Positions 57,101 through 64,000 of a stretch of 64,000 bases of DNA are shown one piece after another. The notes below the pieces were generated by a model. The model was not told where the DNA came from. It saw only the letters and a list, made by a program, of their open reading frames with translations, and did not search any database. The first letter of the stretch is position 1. The number at the start of each line of letters is the position of its first letter. Made by a program: the position numbers and the translations under genes. Where the stretch lies: the NCBI GenBank assembly GCA_964016985.1, contig OZ024827.1, forward strand, positions 78,939,835 to 79,003,834, read 5' to 3'. This stretch comes from Anodontia alba (taxonomy: Eukaryota > Mollusca > Bivalvia > Lucinida > Lucinidae).

Positions 57101-60100
57101 GCAGGCTTAGTTCTCTAAGCGGTCAACCAGTATTGTGCACATTCTCTCACCAGAAACTGACAACTGGAGAGAATTACTGTAGAAAATATTTTGCGATCAA
57201 TCTCCACGAACCGGCACAGTGGCTCAGTTGGTAGAGCTTCGGCTTTGTGACCGGGAGGTTGTGGGTTTGATCCCCAGCCGAGACATACCCAAGACTTTAA
57301 AAATAGTACTAGCTGCTCTTTCGCTTGGTGCTCAGCATTAAGAAAGTAGAGCTAGGAATCAAAACTGTTCAGCTCAGTGTCAGTATAATGTGACTGGGTT
57401 GAATATCATGTCTGGGGCATAATATTTCAGTGATGCAGCACTCTAAAAGTGAGCATTGAGCTCCCTGCCACATCCGGACACCGTTGCGATATTACTGAAA
57501 GATTGCTGAAAGTGAAGTAAAGCCCAAATAAAACAAAGAAACCATCTCCATGAAAGAATGTTGCTGACCCGGCGGGATTACACAACCTCCCGATCGTTAG
57601 TCGGATGTGCATCCACTTAGTTGGATGTGATTATGAATTTAATGATTTGATTTATGACAAATTGTCATCAAAGTAACTACAGATTGAAAGTCAGTAGGGG
57701 AAAATAGTACCTGTCTTGAAATCATAAAGTGGTAACATATATGTAACAAATAGTACAATATGTAGATGGAAGAAAAATGGAAAAATGAGTTTCTCACTTT
57801 CAAGAATGTACCCAAAACTTACTTTGTGACATATGTTCAGTGATATGTCAAATATAAAAAGCTATTTTGTCAGTTTATATTTTGTACTATCATGCATGTG
57901 CATGGTCATTCTATGAAAAAACATGCAACTTTCGCTGGTCTACCTTTATAGTTCCATAGAGGCATGTATTTACTGAAAGGAAAAAGAAACGCAGGGTAGA
58001 GTTTTTTCCTTCTTATTTTAACCATTTTTTATGGTGTTTACTATAGCCATACACTTTTACAGATTGTCCTGTGAATGTGAACCGCGGGTATAGGAGTCTT
58101 TGGTTGATGTGCGATCTACCCAGTGTGTGAAATCATTCAACCGTGCACTACTCAGTGCATTGCACAGACAATACGGAAAGCCAAAATTTCGTGCAAAACA
58201 AGCATGTTTAAACCTTCAGCATAAGATTTCCTCACACCATTTGGTACACTTCAACGATACACAACGCTCTTTGATTCTTTTACCGATTTTTCTTTTCATT
58301 TTTACGCTACTTTGAACTTTTTTTTCAATCATGTTACGATTGACTGATGTTCAGAGGGGTAGGGCAATTGCGTTGCTGATGCAGGGTCAGAGGCAACAGC
58401 AAGTTGCCAATCATTTTGGGGTTAACGTCTCAACAATTGAACGTCTTGTTAGACGTTTAAGGGAGACAGGACATTTAGCAGACCGACCGCGGTCTGGGCG
58501 TCCACGCGTGACGTCCCGACGTCAAGACAGGACAATCCGTCTGGCACGTTTGCAGAATCGTCATCTCACTGCTACCGTAACTGCCCTTAATACAGTAGGT
58601 ACGCATAATCAGGGCCTGACAAATCCATTGCCCAGCTGCCCGGGACAAGTCCAAATTTTGACTGGGAAAGTAATTTTTTATTTCACTTGCCCAGAAAAAT
58701 TTATACAATATATAGGGAATATTGTAATTCTGAGCCATTTTGAAGATGCTTTGGAATGCCGGGCAAGTGGCTGAAACTTGAATTTGTCAGGCCCTGCATA
58801 ATCGACAAATTTCTCCGAAGACTGTTGGAAGTCTATTGCATGAGATTGGTCTTCGAGCTCGTCGTCCATACATTGGTCTGCCTCTGACCCAGGCACGTAG
58901 GTTGCGTCGTATGGCGTGGTTGATGGCACATGCGCCCAGGCTATTTCCGATGAGGCAGTGGAGACGAGTTCGTTTTACGGACGAGTCTAGGTTCACTATT
59001 GCGCAGATGGTCGACGTGTGTACCGACGCCTGTGTTGTCGAACGGGATCGGTTTGGGGGTGGCTCTGTTATGGTCTGGGGAGGCATTGCTCACGGGATAA
59101 AATCACAGTTGATTATTGTTGCGGGCAAGATGACCGCAGTAAGGTATAGGGATGAGATCTTGCATCCTGTTGCAGTCCCGCTTGTGCAACAAAGTAATCT
59201 GATTCTGCAGCAGGACAATGCCCAACCACATGTTGCCCGAGTTTGTTAGGATTTCTTGGCAAACAATAACATCGCACCACTAGCATGGCCACCGTACAGT
59301 CCAGATTTGACCCCAATAGAACACATGTGGGATGAGCTGGACAGAAGGGTTAGGAAGCGCTGAAATCCCCCCGCAACTCTCGCACAACTAAGGAATGCGG
59401 TGATCGATGAATGGAATAACATCCCGATGCGAACTGTCAATGCTTTGGTAAACTCTATCCAAAGGAGAATTAGGGCAGCAATGGCAGCAAGAGGGGGGCA
59501 CACCCGATATTGATTTTCAGTTTGATTTTGATTTCAAGATTTGTGGGGTAGCTACCAATGAACTTCAACAGGGTGGCCATGCACTCTGGAAAACAGGGAA
59601 AATGGTGAAAAAAAATTCCCTGCAGGGAAAAATCAGGGAATTTGAAATTTTGCAGAAAATCAGGGAAAAATCAGGGAATTTCAAAAAATCTTATCTTTGT
59701 AAGGTCAAAATATTCAAATTTTATAGCTGTTTAGATGTGGCTACTGGTGGTTTCTTTCTGCCATATGCTTAAAATACCTGCAGATCTTATCTTACTTAAA
59801 GGTGGAGTACTTGTTAGGTGGAGTACTTGTTTGCTGTATATTCTGTTTTTTCTTTTTCTCATTCCGAAGTGGACATTTTATTGCAAACCCAATGTCTGTC
59901 ATTTAATTTTGATGCAAAAATATACATTGTGTATAAACATGTCACTTGACAGCATTTGAATCAGTATATGACTTCTAAAAGTAGGGGCCATTGCGATAAT
60001 ATTAAGGTTTTTAATCAGGGAAAATCAAATCAAATCAGGGAAAAATCAGGGAATTTGATTGCTAAAAATGTGTGGCCACCCTGTTCAATAACACGAGACT

Positions 60101-63100
60101 TGTTGATCACAAACCAATGAAATTTGGAACTTTTGTTTCATACGTGTACCGTTTTGTAATCATAGTAAAATATTTAACAAACTTTTTCAAACTTGAATGA
60201 AATTTAGGAATAAAATTTACCCTGCGTTACTTTTTCCTTTCAGTATATATAAGGAGCAGTCAAACATATACTTTTTAGCGTTACTTGATAAGAAAATCCA
60301 TTTTCATTATTATCAACACAATCTAATAATTAACAAAGCTTATTTTCTTAAACAACAATATTGCACAGATATAGTTATATTTCTTTTGGTAACATAGGTA
60401 ACGTGCAGTTATGGTAAAGGGAACATAAAAAAAAAAAACACAAAAAAAACTGATGAACTAATAAAAAAAACAAACTACAGATGAAAAACAATACCTCATT
60501 TAGGTCCTAAACCTTGAGAAAAATTCCCCATCGTTTGAAAGGATAATTTTGGTCTCAGATTAAAACTTAACATCTGTATGATCATTGGGTGACTGTTGTC
60601 TTGTCCACAAACGTCATATTTTTAAATGGGGAGATAACCCTATACCATGGCAGTCTGAGAATGAGAACATAGGTATTTAGATGAGAAAATTAAAGTACTA
60701 AATCATTTTAAATTCTTCAAATTGCAACGGCTTTATATAAACAAAATAGATATGCTGGAGATAGAGGCTTTTGAAAAGAATGTTATGTTACATATGATAG
60801 CTACCTAAAATGAATAAATAGCACTTTCACCATTTAATTGTTAAACTTCGATATGTACTCTTTTCTCTGGTTTCCCAATATTTTGAAAGAGCAATTAAAA
60901 TCTTTTAACAAAAAATAAAATTTTCTCGCAAACCATTTATTGTCACAAAGCAGGGACAGTAACTCTGTTGAAAAGATTTTAATACCTAGAGCTTTAAATG
61001 TACATGTGGGTTTAGGATGTCATTTCTTTAATGCTTAAACACATTGGGTATAAATTTTCAGCTGGCAATATTTTGAAATATTTTTCCCAGAATATATTTA
61101 ACAGTCCATTCAAATTTTGAATTGTCTGGTTAGACAGAGTGGTTAGCACTGCCGACTTCGGATCAATTCAGCTCTTGACTTTAGGGTGCTTTATTGCACT
61201 GAGCCTTTCATTATCATCCTTCTAATGTCTAGAAATAACAAATTTTATGTTTGTTGAAAGGGATATAAAACACCAAATCATCATTCCACTTGTCCCCTTC
61301 ATAAAGACAGTATGAAATGTCAAAGCCTGTTTTCTGGCTAAAACAAGAAAACTCAACAGTTTGTTGTCTGCTGGATTTGCCAGGAGTGTGGTAAACACAC
61401 ACACTTTATATTCACACGATATTAAGGCTGGCACAATTAATCTGATGATCAGTTAATTGATCGATAAATTCCTTAAAAAAAACAATGACCATTACAGATT
61501 TGCTAATCAATCATTTGATTTCTGTGTCTGTTACTTTACCATATGTACCCTTAGTATTCAGGCATCTAAAGTCCTTACCATACTTACCTGAAATTTGTAC
61601 AATTTACTACCCAATTTTCTGTCTAAAAATAGCTGGATGAGTGGCAGTGGTGTAGACCCTGATGAGACGCCACTTATTGTGGAGTCTCATCTAGGTCTAC
61701 ACTGTTTGCTCTTGCCTGTCTGACCAAATACATATAGTAAAGTATAACATATGGTAAGAGTCCTGCTCAGACAGACAGGTAAATTTATGACCAAATCTTC
61801 AGCGATTTCTAAATGATTATCAATCACAGTGGCAGAACTGATAGTCAATGATCTTTTTAGCTCCGATTAGCCAGCCTTACATGATATGATTTGAATTTTC
61901 AGATATAGACCAGTTAATTACAATCAGTGGAATGGTGATCCGATTGTCTCCCCTGATGCCAGAGATGCGGGAAGCATTTTTCAAGTGCTATGTCTGTCAG
62001 AACACAGCAAGTGTTGAGATAGAGCGAGGAAGGATAGCTGAGCCAACACTGTGTACCAACTGTAATACCAACCACAGTTTTGCTTTAGTACACAACAGAT
62101 CACAGTTTAGTGACAAACAGAGCATAAAGCTACAGGAATCTCCAGGTAAATTACATGGCATGACTTTCGTCAGCAGCTGGTTGCAGTGTTTTCACCCATT
62201 GTAGTCTGATAAACCCCTAAAAGGGTAACTGGCAAACAATACAGACCTAGATCAGCTGCCGCAGAATGTGGCATCTGATCAGGATCTCCACTGTTTGCAA
62301 ATAGTTCAACCACTTTTCTCTGGGAATATCTAAATCACAGAGCCTGATATACCTCAAATTGAAATTAGAATCTTCCAGTATATAGTGTGGGGGAGTTCAT
62401 TCAGTCTACAGTGGGTTAAGTGAGACATGTACTGGGCAGATTTCTGCCACTTTGTAGAAGGGGAGATAACTTGTGACTTTCTTTTGGCTTTACTACACAC
62501 CAAGCCCTTTCTTAAAGGGGTCTACTATAAAAGGCAAGAATTTAAAGTAGACAGAAATAGAAGAGAACAAAATCAATTTGTCTTAGAGTTACCTGCCCTG
62601 AAAGTGTATCCACTCCATTAACTCGTAATAGCAGCAGTCAGCGTTCTATTTCTTTCCTATATTTCTTTTATGTCTAGCAGATGATTCACACAAATTGTCA
62701 AACCTTATTATACCCCAACATGCTTAGTATGTTAAGGGGTTATACAGGGTTATTTTCTCGGCAAAATGTTATAGAATGTCCTCTACAAATTAGTCCATTT
62801 CATGGGTTAATAGTGTCGTAAATGCATAACAAAGTTAAAAACTGGCATATCTAGAGCTTGGGAGTCATTTTGATAAACATACTTAGACAAATCATGATGA
62901 AAATTTCCTGGATGAATTTCAGAGGACATGCCACCTGGCCAGACACCACATACTGTGATACTATATGCCCACAGTGACTTGGTAGACAAAGTTCAACCTG
63001 GAGACCGTGTGTCAATCACGGGTATATACAGGGCCACGCCACTTCGTGTCAATCCACGTATGAGGAATGTGAAGTCTGTTTACAAGACCCATATTGATGT

Positions 63101-63160
63101 TGTCCACTTCAGAAAGGTGGATACCAAACGTCTGCATGAAGTGGAAGATGACGAAGATGT
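36611..63160 (+). CDS. MCM4: DNA replication licensing factor MCM4, 5' portion (7 exons)
   Basis: MCM4 is one of six AAA+ subunits of the MCM2-7 ring that licenses origins and unwinds DNA in the CMG helicase, acting in the nucleus. Coding exons join at 36611-36704, 43421-43612, 47825-47991, 52277-52483, 54918-55152, 61903-62145 and 62923-63160. All introns are GT-AG and phases match (1,1,0,0,1,1, then 2), giving about 458 residues. Residues 1-150 are the Ser/Pro/Arg-rich tail ([15 protein letters not shown] start, [11 protein letters not shown]), rich in SP/TP sites for CDK/DDK kinases. The MCM N-terminal domain starts at LVIWGTDV, with [18 protein letters not shown] zinc finger uses Cys327, Cys330, Cys349 and Cys352. 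The OB-fold part includes [12 protein letters not shown] and [12 protein letters not shown]. Vertebrate MCM4 is about 860 residues, so the Walker A/B ATPase half lies past 64000. Confidence 0.97.
37138..37352 (+). mobile_element. MITE-2 copy in intron 1
   Basis: Terminal TTAATCCTGGTCATGCTGAA and GTTCAGCATGACAAGCGTTA are inverted. It contains AGCCAATCAGATTGCTTGAT and a near-perfect 66 bp hairpin at 37245-37310 (CAAACAGTGCAGATCCAGAT and complement). No coding capacity. Confidence 0.88.
37401..37505. repeat. small inverted repeat in intron 1
   Basis: TGTCCTAAAATTTCGAAC near 37403 and GTTCGAAATTTTAGGACA near 37486-37503 are perfect complements. An extra half-site GTTCGAAATTTTAGAAAT lies at about 37446. 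Confidence 0.8.
37520..38885. other. intron 1 sequence with dispersed GATCAG-type repeats
   Basis: Repeat fragments with CAGATCAGACTGC, GCGGATGCGCATG and AACCAGATCTTAATGCAGCC lie near 38085-38240 and 38445-38860. No gene. Confidence 0.45.
38905..40396 (+). mobile_element. helentron-like element(s) in intron 1
   Basis: Units share GTAGATATRGGTCTARAGTT (39061, 39235, 39926) and AAGGTCACAGACTTAGAA. A second head occurs at 39393 (CCTCCTACCGAGAGGTTATG) followed by CATCCATCCATCTGTCTGTC. The right end GAGCGAACCGTGGCCCGTGG…CCTCTTGTTTTT at 40360-40396 is a GC hairpin plus CTCTTGTTT, typical of these elements. Confidence 0.72.
40400..42750. other. intron 1, no element recognised
   Basis: AT-rich sequence without long frames or clear repeats. 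An A-rich AACAACAAAAAAAACA tract lies at about 41300. Confidence 0.4.
42752..42950. mobile_element. MITE-1 copy in intron 1
   Basis: Left part TTAAGGCGCTTTTTTCAATC…AAGTATTGATATTTTTCTTA, central hairpin GGGTACTCGTTAGAAGCGCC against GGTGCTTCTAATGAGTACTC, right part AAGAAAAATATTTACCGGAT…CTTATCTAGACCTATG. About 190 bp. Confidence 0.9.
43187..43398 (+). mobile_element. MITE-2 copy just before an MCM4 splice acceptor
   Basis: TTAACCAATGTCATGCTGAA to CAGCAGGACCAGGGTTAAC, with the hairpin GTTGGCTTTTTCAGAAGCCAAC. Its final GGGTTAACAT lies 22-30 bp upstream of the exon at 43421. Confidence 0.9.
43421..43612 (+). CDS. MCM4: MCM4 exon 2 of the coding series
   Basis: Acceptor ATTTCTGCAG, donor GTATGT. 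Encodes a basic then Ser/Pro-rich disordered segment ([32 protein letters not shown]). Its acceptor lies 22 bp from the end of a MITE-2 copy. Confidence 0.9.
43735..44905 (+). mobile_element. helentron-like element with 155 bp monomers (intron 2)
   Basis: Palindromic head ATGCCCCCAACTTTGAAGAA…GGGGCAT, then GTTTGTCTGTCCGTCC, then six units. The AAAAACT anchor is at 43979, 44134, 44289, 44444, 44598 and 44753, spacing 155, 155, 155, 154 and 155 bp. The right end is unclear. Confidence 0.88.
45270..45467. mobile_element. MITE-1 copy in intron 2
   Basis: Same structure as 42752-42950, including identical CATAGCACTAGTTAAGGCGC left and CTTATCTAGACTTATG right ends. The hairpin centre is GAAGCGCCTCGCCGAGGTGC. 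Confidence 0.9.
46057..46380 (+). repeat. SINE-A, full length, intron 2
   Basis: CCGGCCTCGGTGGCTCAGTT head with a C/T-expanded B-box region (runs of C at about 46122-46142). Perfect 13 bp target duplication AGCTCCAGATAAG at 46044-46056 and 46381-46393. The target is the left end of a MITE-1 copy. Confidence 0.95.
46384..46565. mobile_element. MITE-1 copy in intron 2, diverged
   Basis: CCAGATAAGGCACTTTTTTC to CCACTCTTATCTGTAG. The centre reads ATTAGAAGTGCCTCAATGAG. Confidence 0.78.
46730..46880. mobile_element. MITE-1 copy, internally deleted
   Basis: CTCCAGATAACACACTCTTT and GATATTTTTCTTATTTCTCC, then a jump after GGAAGTGCCTCAGT to GGAGAAAAGAAAAATATGAT and CCATCTTATCTGAAG. Most of the right hairpin arm is gone. 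Confidence 0.78.
46912..47272 (+). repeat. SINE-B copy in intron 2
   Basis: Shares GTTGGGCAAGGCCTGCTATC, GGTAGCAGG, AGGGTAGAGGGG, the pyrimidine-rich stretch and GACACAAAATGACC…GGGTTGA with 35057-35345. It adds about 120 bp at the 5' end. Confidence 0.8.
47498..47547. repeat. perfect hairpin in intron 2
   Basis: CAAAGGCGCTGATCAGTCTG pairs with CAGACTGATCTGCGCCTTTG across CGCAGACGCG, with one mismatch. Confidence 0.85.
47825..47991 (+). CDS. MCM4: MCM4 exon 3 of the coding series
   Basis: Acceptor GTGTTGCAG. Encodes [19 protein letters not shown] and [15 protein letters not shown], the conserved 'SPL.YGTPSSR … TP.R.RPD' stretch of MCM4. Donor GTAGGT at 47992 keeps phase 0; the GTATCT four bases later would break the frame. 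Confidence 0.93.
48030..49150 (+). mobile_element. tandem-array element with 36 bp hairpin head (intron 3)
   Basis: A MITE-1 5' fragment (48040-48105) leads into a hairpin at 48118-48192 (TTGATTGTGTATAAATTGTA…GGCCGGGA and its complement). Monomers of irregular length follow, anchored on GATGTGGAGCAG at 48221, 48364, 48519, 48748 and 48897. Both TTTCCGGCTAACTCCTAC and AAGCTGAAACTTC recur in each unit. Probably another helentron-like element. Confidence 0.75.
49352..51099 (+). mobile_element. helentron-like element with exact 128 bp tandem array (intron 3)
   Basis: Head AGCTCGCCTGTACGAAGTAC…GGAGAGCT forms a palindrome. The right end is GCGAGCTCGCTGTCCTACGA…CAGCTCTTGTTTT. Between them, GCCTTATATCTT occurs at 49887, 50015, 50143, 50271, 50399, 50527, 50655 and 50783, with a diverged copy at 50911: eight consecutive 128 bp steps with no indel. 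Two monomer types alternate. Confidence 0.93.
51101..51129 (+). repeat. 29-nt poly(G) run
   Basis: Uninterrupted G29 directly after the CTCTTGTTTT end of the element above. Possible G-quadruplex, and its length is prone to assembly error. Confidence 0.9.
51755..51965. repeat. MITE-3 copy in intron 3
   Basis: Shares AGTCTAATTTCAATTTTAGG, GGCTGTGAGATTTACATATT and GATCTGGATCTGCACTGTTT with the 36995-37140 copy and, inverted, with 62225-62415. Confidence 0.6.
52011..52225 (+). mobile_element. MITE-2 copy before exon 4
   Basis: CTTAACTCTTGCCATGCTGA to GGCAGGACAAGGGTT, with the hairpin AGTTGGCTTCTAAGAAGCCAACT. It ends about 54 bp before the acceptor at 52277. Confidence 0.88.
52277..52483 (+). 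CDS. MCM4: MCM4 exon 4 of the coding series
   Basis: The acceptor TCTTAAAG has a weak pyrimidine tract near it. Encodes the start of the MCM N-terminal domain ([35 protein letters not shown]). Donor GTTTGT; a MITE-1 copy begins about 13 bp later. Confidence 0.96.
52497..53007. mobile_element. MITE-1 copy interrupted by SINE-A (intron 4)
   Basis: The left half (CCCAGATAAGAAGGGGTATT…GTACTCATTAGAAGCACCTC) ends at 52589. The right half resumes at 52895 (GTGCTTCTAATGAATACCCA…AAGAAAAATATC…CCTTATCTGGAG). The element starts about 13 bp after the exon 4 donor. Confidence 0.88.
52590..52894 (+). repeat. SINE-A, full length, in a MITE-1 hairpin
   Basis: GCCGGCCTGGGTGGCTCAGT head, B box GGTTCAACCCCC, complete body and tail. 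Imperfect 13 bp duplication AGCACCTCTAGGT / AGTACCTCAAGGT. Confidence 0.93.
53100..53610. mobile_element. MITE-1-derived copy with SINE-A and a large hairpin
   Basis: AATGAATATCCACAATATAT before the SINE and TGGAGAAATAAGAAAAAGCA after it belong to MITE-1. The right part forms a palindrome at 53502-53609, with arms of about 52 bp including GTTGAATGAAAAAGAAACTC and its complement meeting at GTAC. Confidence 0.75.
53194..53491 (+). repeat. SINE-A, intron 4
   Basis: TACCGACCTCGGTGACTCGG head (a few bases deleted in the A box), B box GGTTCAACCCC. Perfect 12 bp duplication ATGTTAAGATGG at 53182-53193 and 53492-53503. Confidence 0.94.
53655..54062 (+). mobile_element. MITE-1 fragment and helentron-like 3' end
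   Basis: A T run (53667-53685) and GTGGGTACTCGTTAGAAGCT…GGGGCTTCTAACGAGTACCT are a MITE-1 core. From 53764, GGTTGAAGGTTTTCAAAGGC, AGGTCAAGGTCACAGACATA and the end GAGCTACGCTGTCCTTCGAC…AGCTCTTGTTG match helentron-like 3' ends. Confidence 0.65.
54185..54281. repeat. 97 bp imperfect palindrome (intron 4)
   Basis: CTTTTTTCAGAGAAAATAAA…CTTGG pairs with CCAAGCTTTATTTTATCTGA…AAAAAG. The centre is GTCTGCTGAGCAGAC. A hairpin-forming MITE or fold-back of another family. Confidence 0.82.
54488..54803 (+). repeat. SINE-A, full length, intron 4
   Basis: TGCCGGCTTTGGTGGCTCAA head, B box GGTTCAACCCC. Perfect duplication CCCCATCAGCTT at 54476-54487 and 54804-54815. The tail has an AACAAACAAA repeat. Confidence 0.95.
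54918..55152 (+). CDS. MCM4: MCM4 exon 5 of the coding series
   Basis: A long T-run acceptor ends CTTGTAG. Encodes [15 protein letters not shown] through [20 protein letters not shown] and [20 protein letters not shown], all very close to vertebrate MCM4. Donor GTAATC, phase 1. Confidence 0.97.
55388..56092. mobile_element. MITE-1 copy split by a CAGGGTGG element (intron 5)
   Basis: The left half (CAGATAAGGCGCTTTTTTTT…GGGTACTCATTGGAA) ends at 55474. The right half resumes at 55977 (TTAGAAGCGCCTCGGCGAGG…AATATTATGTGGATATCCCC). Confidence 0.88.
55475..55976. mobile_element. CAGGGTGG-family element, copy 2
   Basis: CAGGGTGACCACACACTCTG to TGTGTGGCCACCCTG, with near-duplication TTGGAA / TTAGAA. 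Longer than copy 1; includes CTGGTGGTTTCTTTCTGCCA. Confidence 0.88.
56203..56392. mobile_element. MITE-1 copy in intron 5, near full length
   Basis: CATAGGTCTAGATAAGAGTA to GGTCAAGAGCTATG, with the GAAGTGCCTCAGCGAGGTGC hairpin centre. Confidence 0.9.
57015..57610 (-). repeat. SINE-A (reverse) split by a second SINE
   Basis: The complement of the SINE-A tail and body runs 57015-57210 (TTGTGTTGAGGTTTTACGAC…CAGAAACTGACAACTG). Its head resumes at 57555-57610 (GAATGTTGCTGACCC…CCTCCCGATCG). The interruption is at 57211-57542. Confidence 0.88.
57211..57542 (+). repeat. SINE-C inserted into SINE-A
   Basis: tRNA-like head CCGGCACAGTGGCTCAGTTG (A box) and GGTTGTGGGTTTGATCCCCA (B box), then a distinct body ending AGCCCAAATAAAACAAAG. 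Near-perfect target duplication ATCTCCACGAA / ATCTCCATGAA. Confidence 0.88.
58331..59512 (+). pseudogene. Tc1 transposase, disrupted
   Basis: The same protein as at 4569, starting [11 protein letters not shown] 187 bp element splits it after TVGTHN. It keeps the first catalytic Asp (FTDESRF) and the second (QQDNAQPH), and the third segment is recognisable ([14 protein letters not shown]). However, it has a deletion of about 24 bp after FTIAQMVD relative to copy 1, a TAG at 59247 and a TGA near 59361. It ends in the short RGGHTRY tail. It cannot encode a full transposase as it stands. Confidence 0.93.
58610..58796. mobile_element. CAGGGCC-family short element (187 bp)
   Basis: CAGGGCCTGACAAATCC and ATTTGTCAGGCCCTG termini with a perfect 6 bp duplication CATAAT (58604-58609 and 58797-58802). 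Copy 1 of Tc1 has the empty site. Confidence 0.94.
59569..60083. mobile_element. CAGGGTGG-family element, copy 3
   Basis: CAGGGTGGCCATGCACTCTG to TGTGTGGCCACCCTG, flanked by TTCAA. It contains a duplicated TTAGGTGGAGTACTTGTT step near 59800-59830. Copy 1 of Tc1 has the empty site. Confidence 0.93.
60244..61900. other. intron 5, no gene recognised
   Basis: AT-rich sequence. A tRNA-like fragment (TTAGACAGAGTGGTTAGCAC) lies near 61131. An inverted-repeat-bearing stretch with GTAGACCCTGATGAGACGCC…GTCTACACTGTTTG lies at 61655-61710. Confidence 0.4.
61903..62145 (+). CDS. MCM4: MCM4 exon 6 of the coding series (zinc finger)
   Basis: Acceptor GAATTTTCAG, donor GTAAAT. Encodes [17 protein letters not shown]…CTNC (zinc ligands 327, 330, 349 and 352) and [18 protein letters not shown]. 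The C4 finger supports the MCM double-hexamer interface (established for MCM proteins). Confidence 0.98.
62210..62425 (-). repeat. MITE-3 copy in intron 6
   Basis: Inverted relative of 51755-51965: GGCAAACAATACAGACCTAG…CTCAAATTGAAATTAGAATC…GTGGGTTAAG. It begins about 65 bp after the exon 6 donor. Confidence 0.6.
62923..63160 (+). CDS. MCM4: MCM4 exon 7 of the coding series
   Basis: Acceptor GATGAATTTCAG, donor GTAAGT at 63161 (phase 2). Encodes [39 protein letters not shown] and [17 protein letters not shown], the OB-fold region, ending in an acidic linker. The next exon is outside the window. Confidence 0.97.
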
Positions 63161-63294
63161 GTAAGTGACTTTTCTTTTGATCCAGTGCTTGATGAAGTCT
63201 GCACAATGCTGTATGGAAACCTGCATCCTTGCATTCGTGTTCGAACCATCACTGTTTTGTTATGTTCAAAGTGGTAAAGTTCAGATACTGAGTC

Positions 63295-63420
63295 ATATCT
63301 CTAAATAAGATATCCAGATAAATATTTTTCTTGTTTCTCCATGAAACCAATGAATATTCTTTGGTTAAAAAAAACAACAACACAAAACAAAACAAAACAA
63401 AAAAAAAACTTGTCTGTCGG
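63295..63420. repeat. MITE-1 5' fragment and A-rich tract (intron 7)
   Basis: TAAGATATCCAGATAAATAT…CTTGTTTCTCCATGAAACC resembles a MITE-1 arm. An AACAAAACAAAACAAAAAAA tract follows. Confidence 0.5.
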
Positions 63421-63614
63421 TAGGTAGAGTAATCAGTGAAAGCCATGACCGACCTGCATCAATGGAAAGGTGGGCCTGCACTGAGTCTTCTCATATGGAA
63501 TGCTATGATCCAAATAACTCATTTAACTCGTATATATGTTAATGGAGAATGCCTAGATCAGTCTGTATCTGCAAACATAATGTGATGTGGCATATCTCCA
63601 GATAATGGATACTC

Positions 63615-63690
63615 AGAGCCTTGGTGGCTTAGTTAGATGGTATACCACCGGTGATCTGGAGGATACGGGTTTGTTCTCTCTCCCCCACCC
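63615..63690 (+). repeat. tRNA-derived SINE head, degraded
   Basis: AGCCTTGGTGGCTTAGTTAG (A box) and GGATACGGGTTTGTTCTC (weak B box) are followed by a C-rich tract. No body is recognisable. Confidence 0.5.
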
Positions 63691-64000
63691 CACCCCCACC
63701 CCACCACACACAGTATTTTTTGTGGAGAAAAAAAAATAGCTGCTTCTTGATTAAAAAGCATAACTTTTAACTGGAACTATTTGCAGGGCTCCTAGGGGAA
63801 CCTTTAAAACCCTTTGATTTTGTTGAAATCCTTTAAAACCTTTAATTTGGCTGAAAAACCTGTATTTTGATGAGAAAACCTTTATATTTGGCAATTTGTA
63901 AATGCAAGAGAAGGATGGAGTAAATATGTAGCATTTGGTAACAACAAATTATATTTCTGTTACTTAGATTCATAAGTTTCTAAACAGAAGTGCAAGTTAG

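Larger units (their letters stand above)
57973..60243 (+). mobile_element. Tc1-like transposon copy 2 (MCM4 intron 5)
   Basis: Ends CTGAAAGGAAAAAGAAACGC and CTTTTTCCTTTCAG with TA on both sides (57971 and 60244). Closely related to copy 1 but with intact junctions where copy 1 has its 5.5 kb insertion. Carries two younger elements, at 58610-58796 and 59569-60083. Without them it is about 1.57 kb, normal for Tc1. Confidence 0.94.

Overview
This is eukaryotic, metazoan DNA, most likely from a bivalve mollusc (inferred, not proven). It is AT-rich with long introns and GT-AG splice sites, and nearly all of it outside one gene is repeats. Many repeats combine a short palindromic head, a (TCCG/TCTG)n microsatellite, a tandem array of roughly 130-170 bp monomers and a CTCTTGTTT-type end. 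That is the layout of the 'pearl'/helentron-like non-autonomous elements described from oysters and other bivalves.

The one clear host gene is MCM4, a subunit of the MCM2-7 replicative helicase, on the + strand. Seven coding exons run from the start codon at 36611 to a donor at 63161, giving about 458 residues (N-terminal domain and zinc finger). The reading phase is continuous through all six introns. The AAA+ ATPase part lies beyond the right edge. The introns total about 25 kb and hold SINEs, hairpin MITEs, helentron-like arrays and a second Tc1 element.

The left part (1-36 kb) has no recognised host gene. 650-1260 is a decayed gag-like retroelement fragment (- strand). 3.8-11.8 kb is a five-deep nest: an old long-inverted-repeat element holds a Tc1 transposon, which holds a 5.5 kb TA-flanked TIR element, which holds a CAGGGCC element, which holds a CAGGGTGG element. 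The second Tc1 copy (57973-60243) carries its own CAGGGCC and CAGGGTGG insertions, so each Tc1 copy acts as the empty site for the other. 13423-14841 is a pogo/Tigger-like TIR element. 15011-20215 is an unclassified 5.2 kb TIR element with repeated subterminal motifs and a GC-rich core: a small cysteine-rich ORF and a broken superfamily-1 helicase-like gene. 20866-21408 is a fold-back element. 23736-25508 (- strand) is an uninterrupted 590-codon ORF that looks like a DDE transposase; its last codons fall in the end of a neighbouring MITE. 26.9-35.9 kb is mostly helentron-like tandem arrays, including a 1.7 kb segment duplicated in tandem.

At least three tRNA-related SINE families are present. 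The commonest has full-length copies with clean target-site duplications at 8107, 30735, 46057, 53194 and 54488. No CRISPR array, operon or convincing free-standing tRNA or rRNA gene is visible. Exon boundaries were placed by eye from reading phase and splice consensus.
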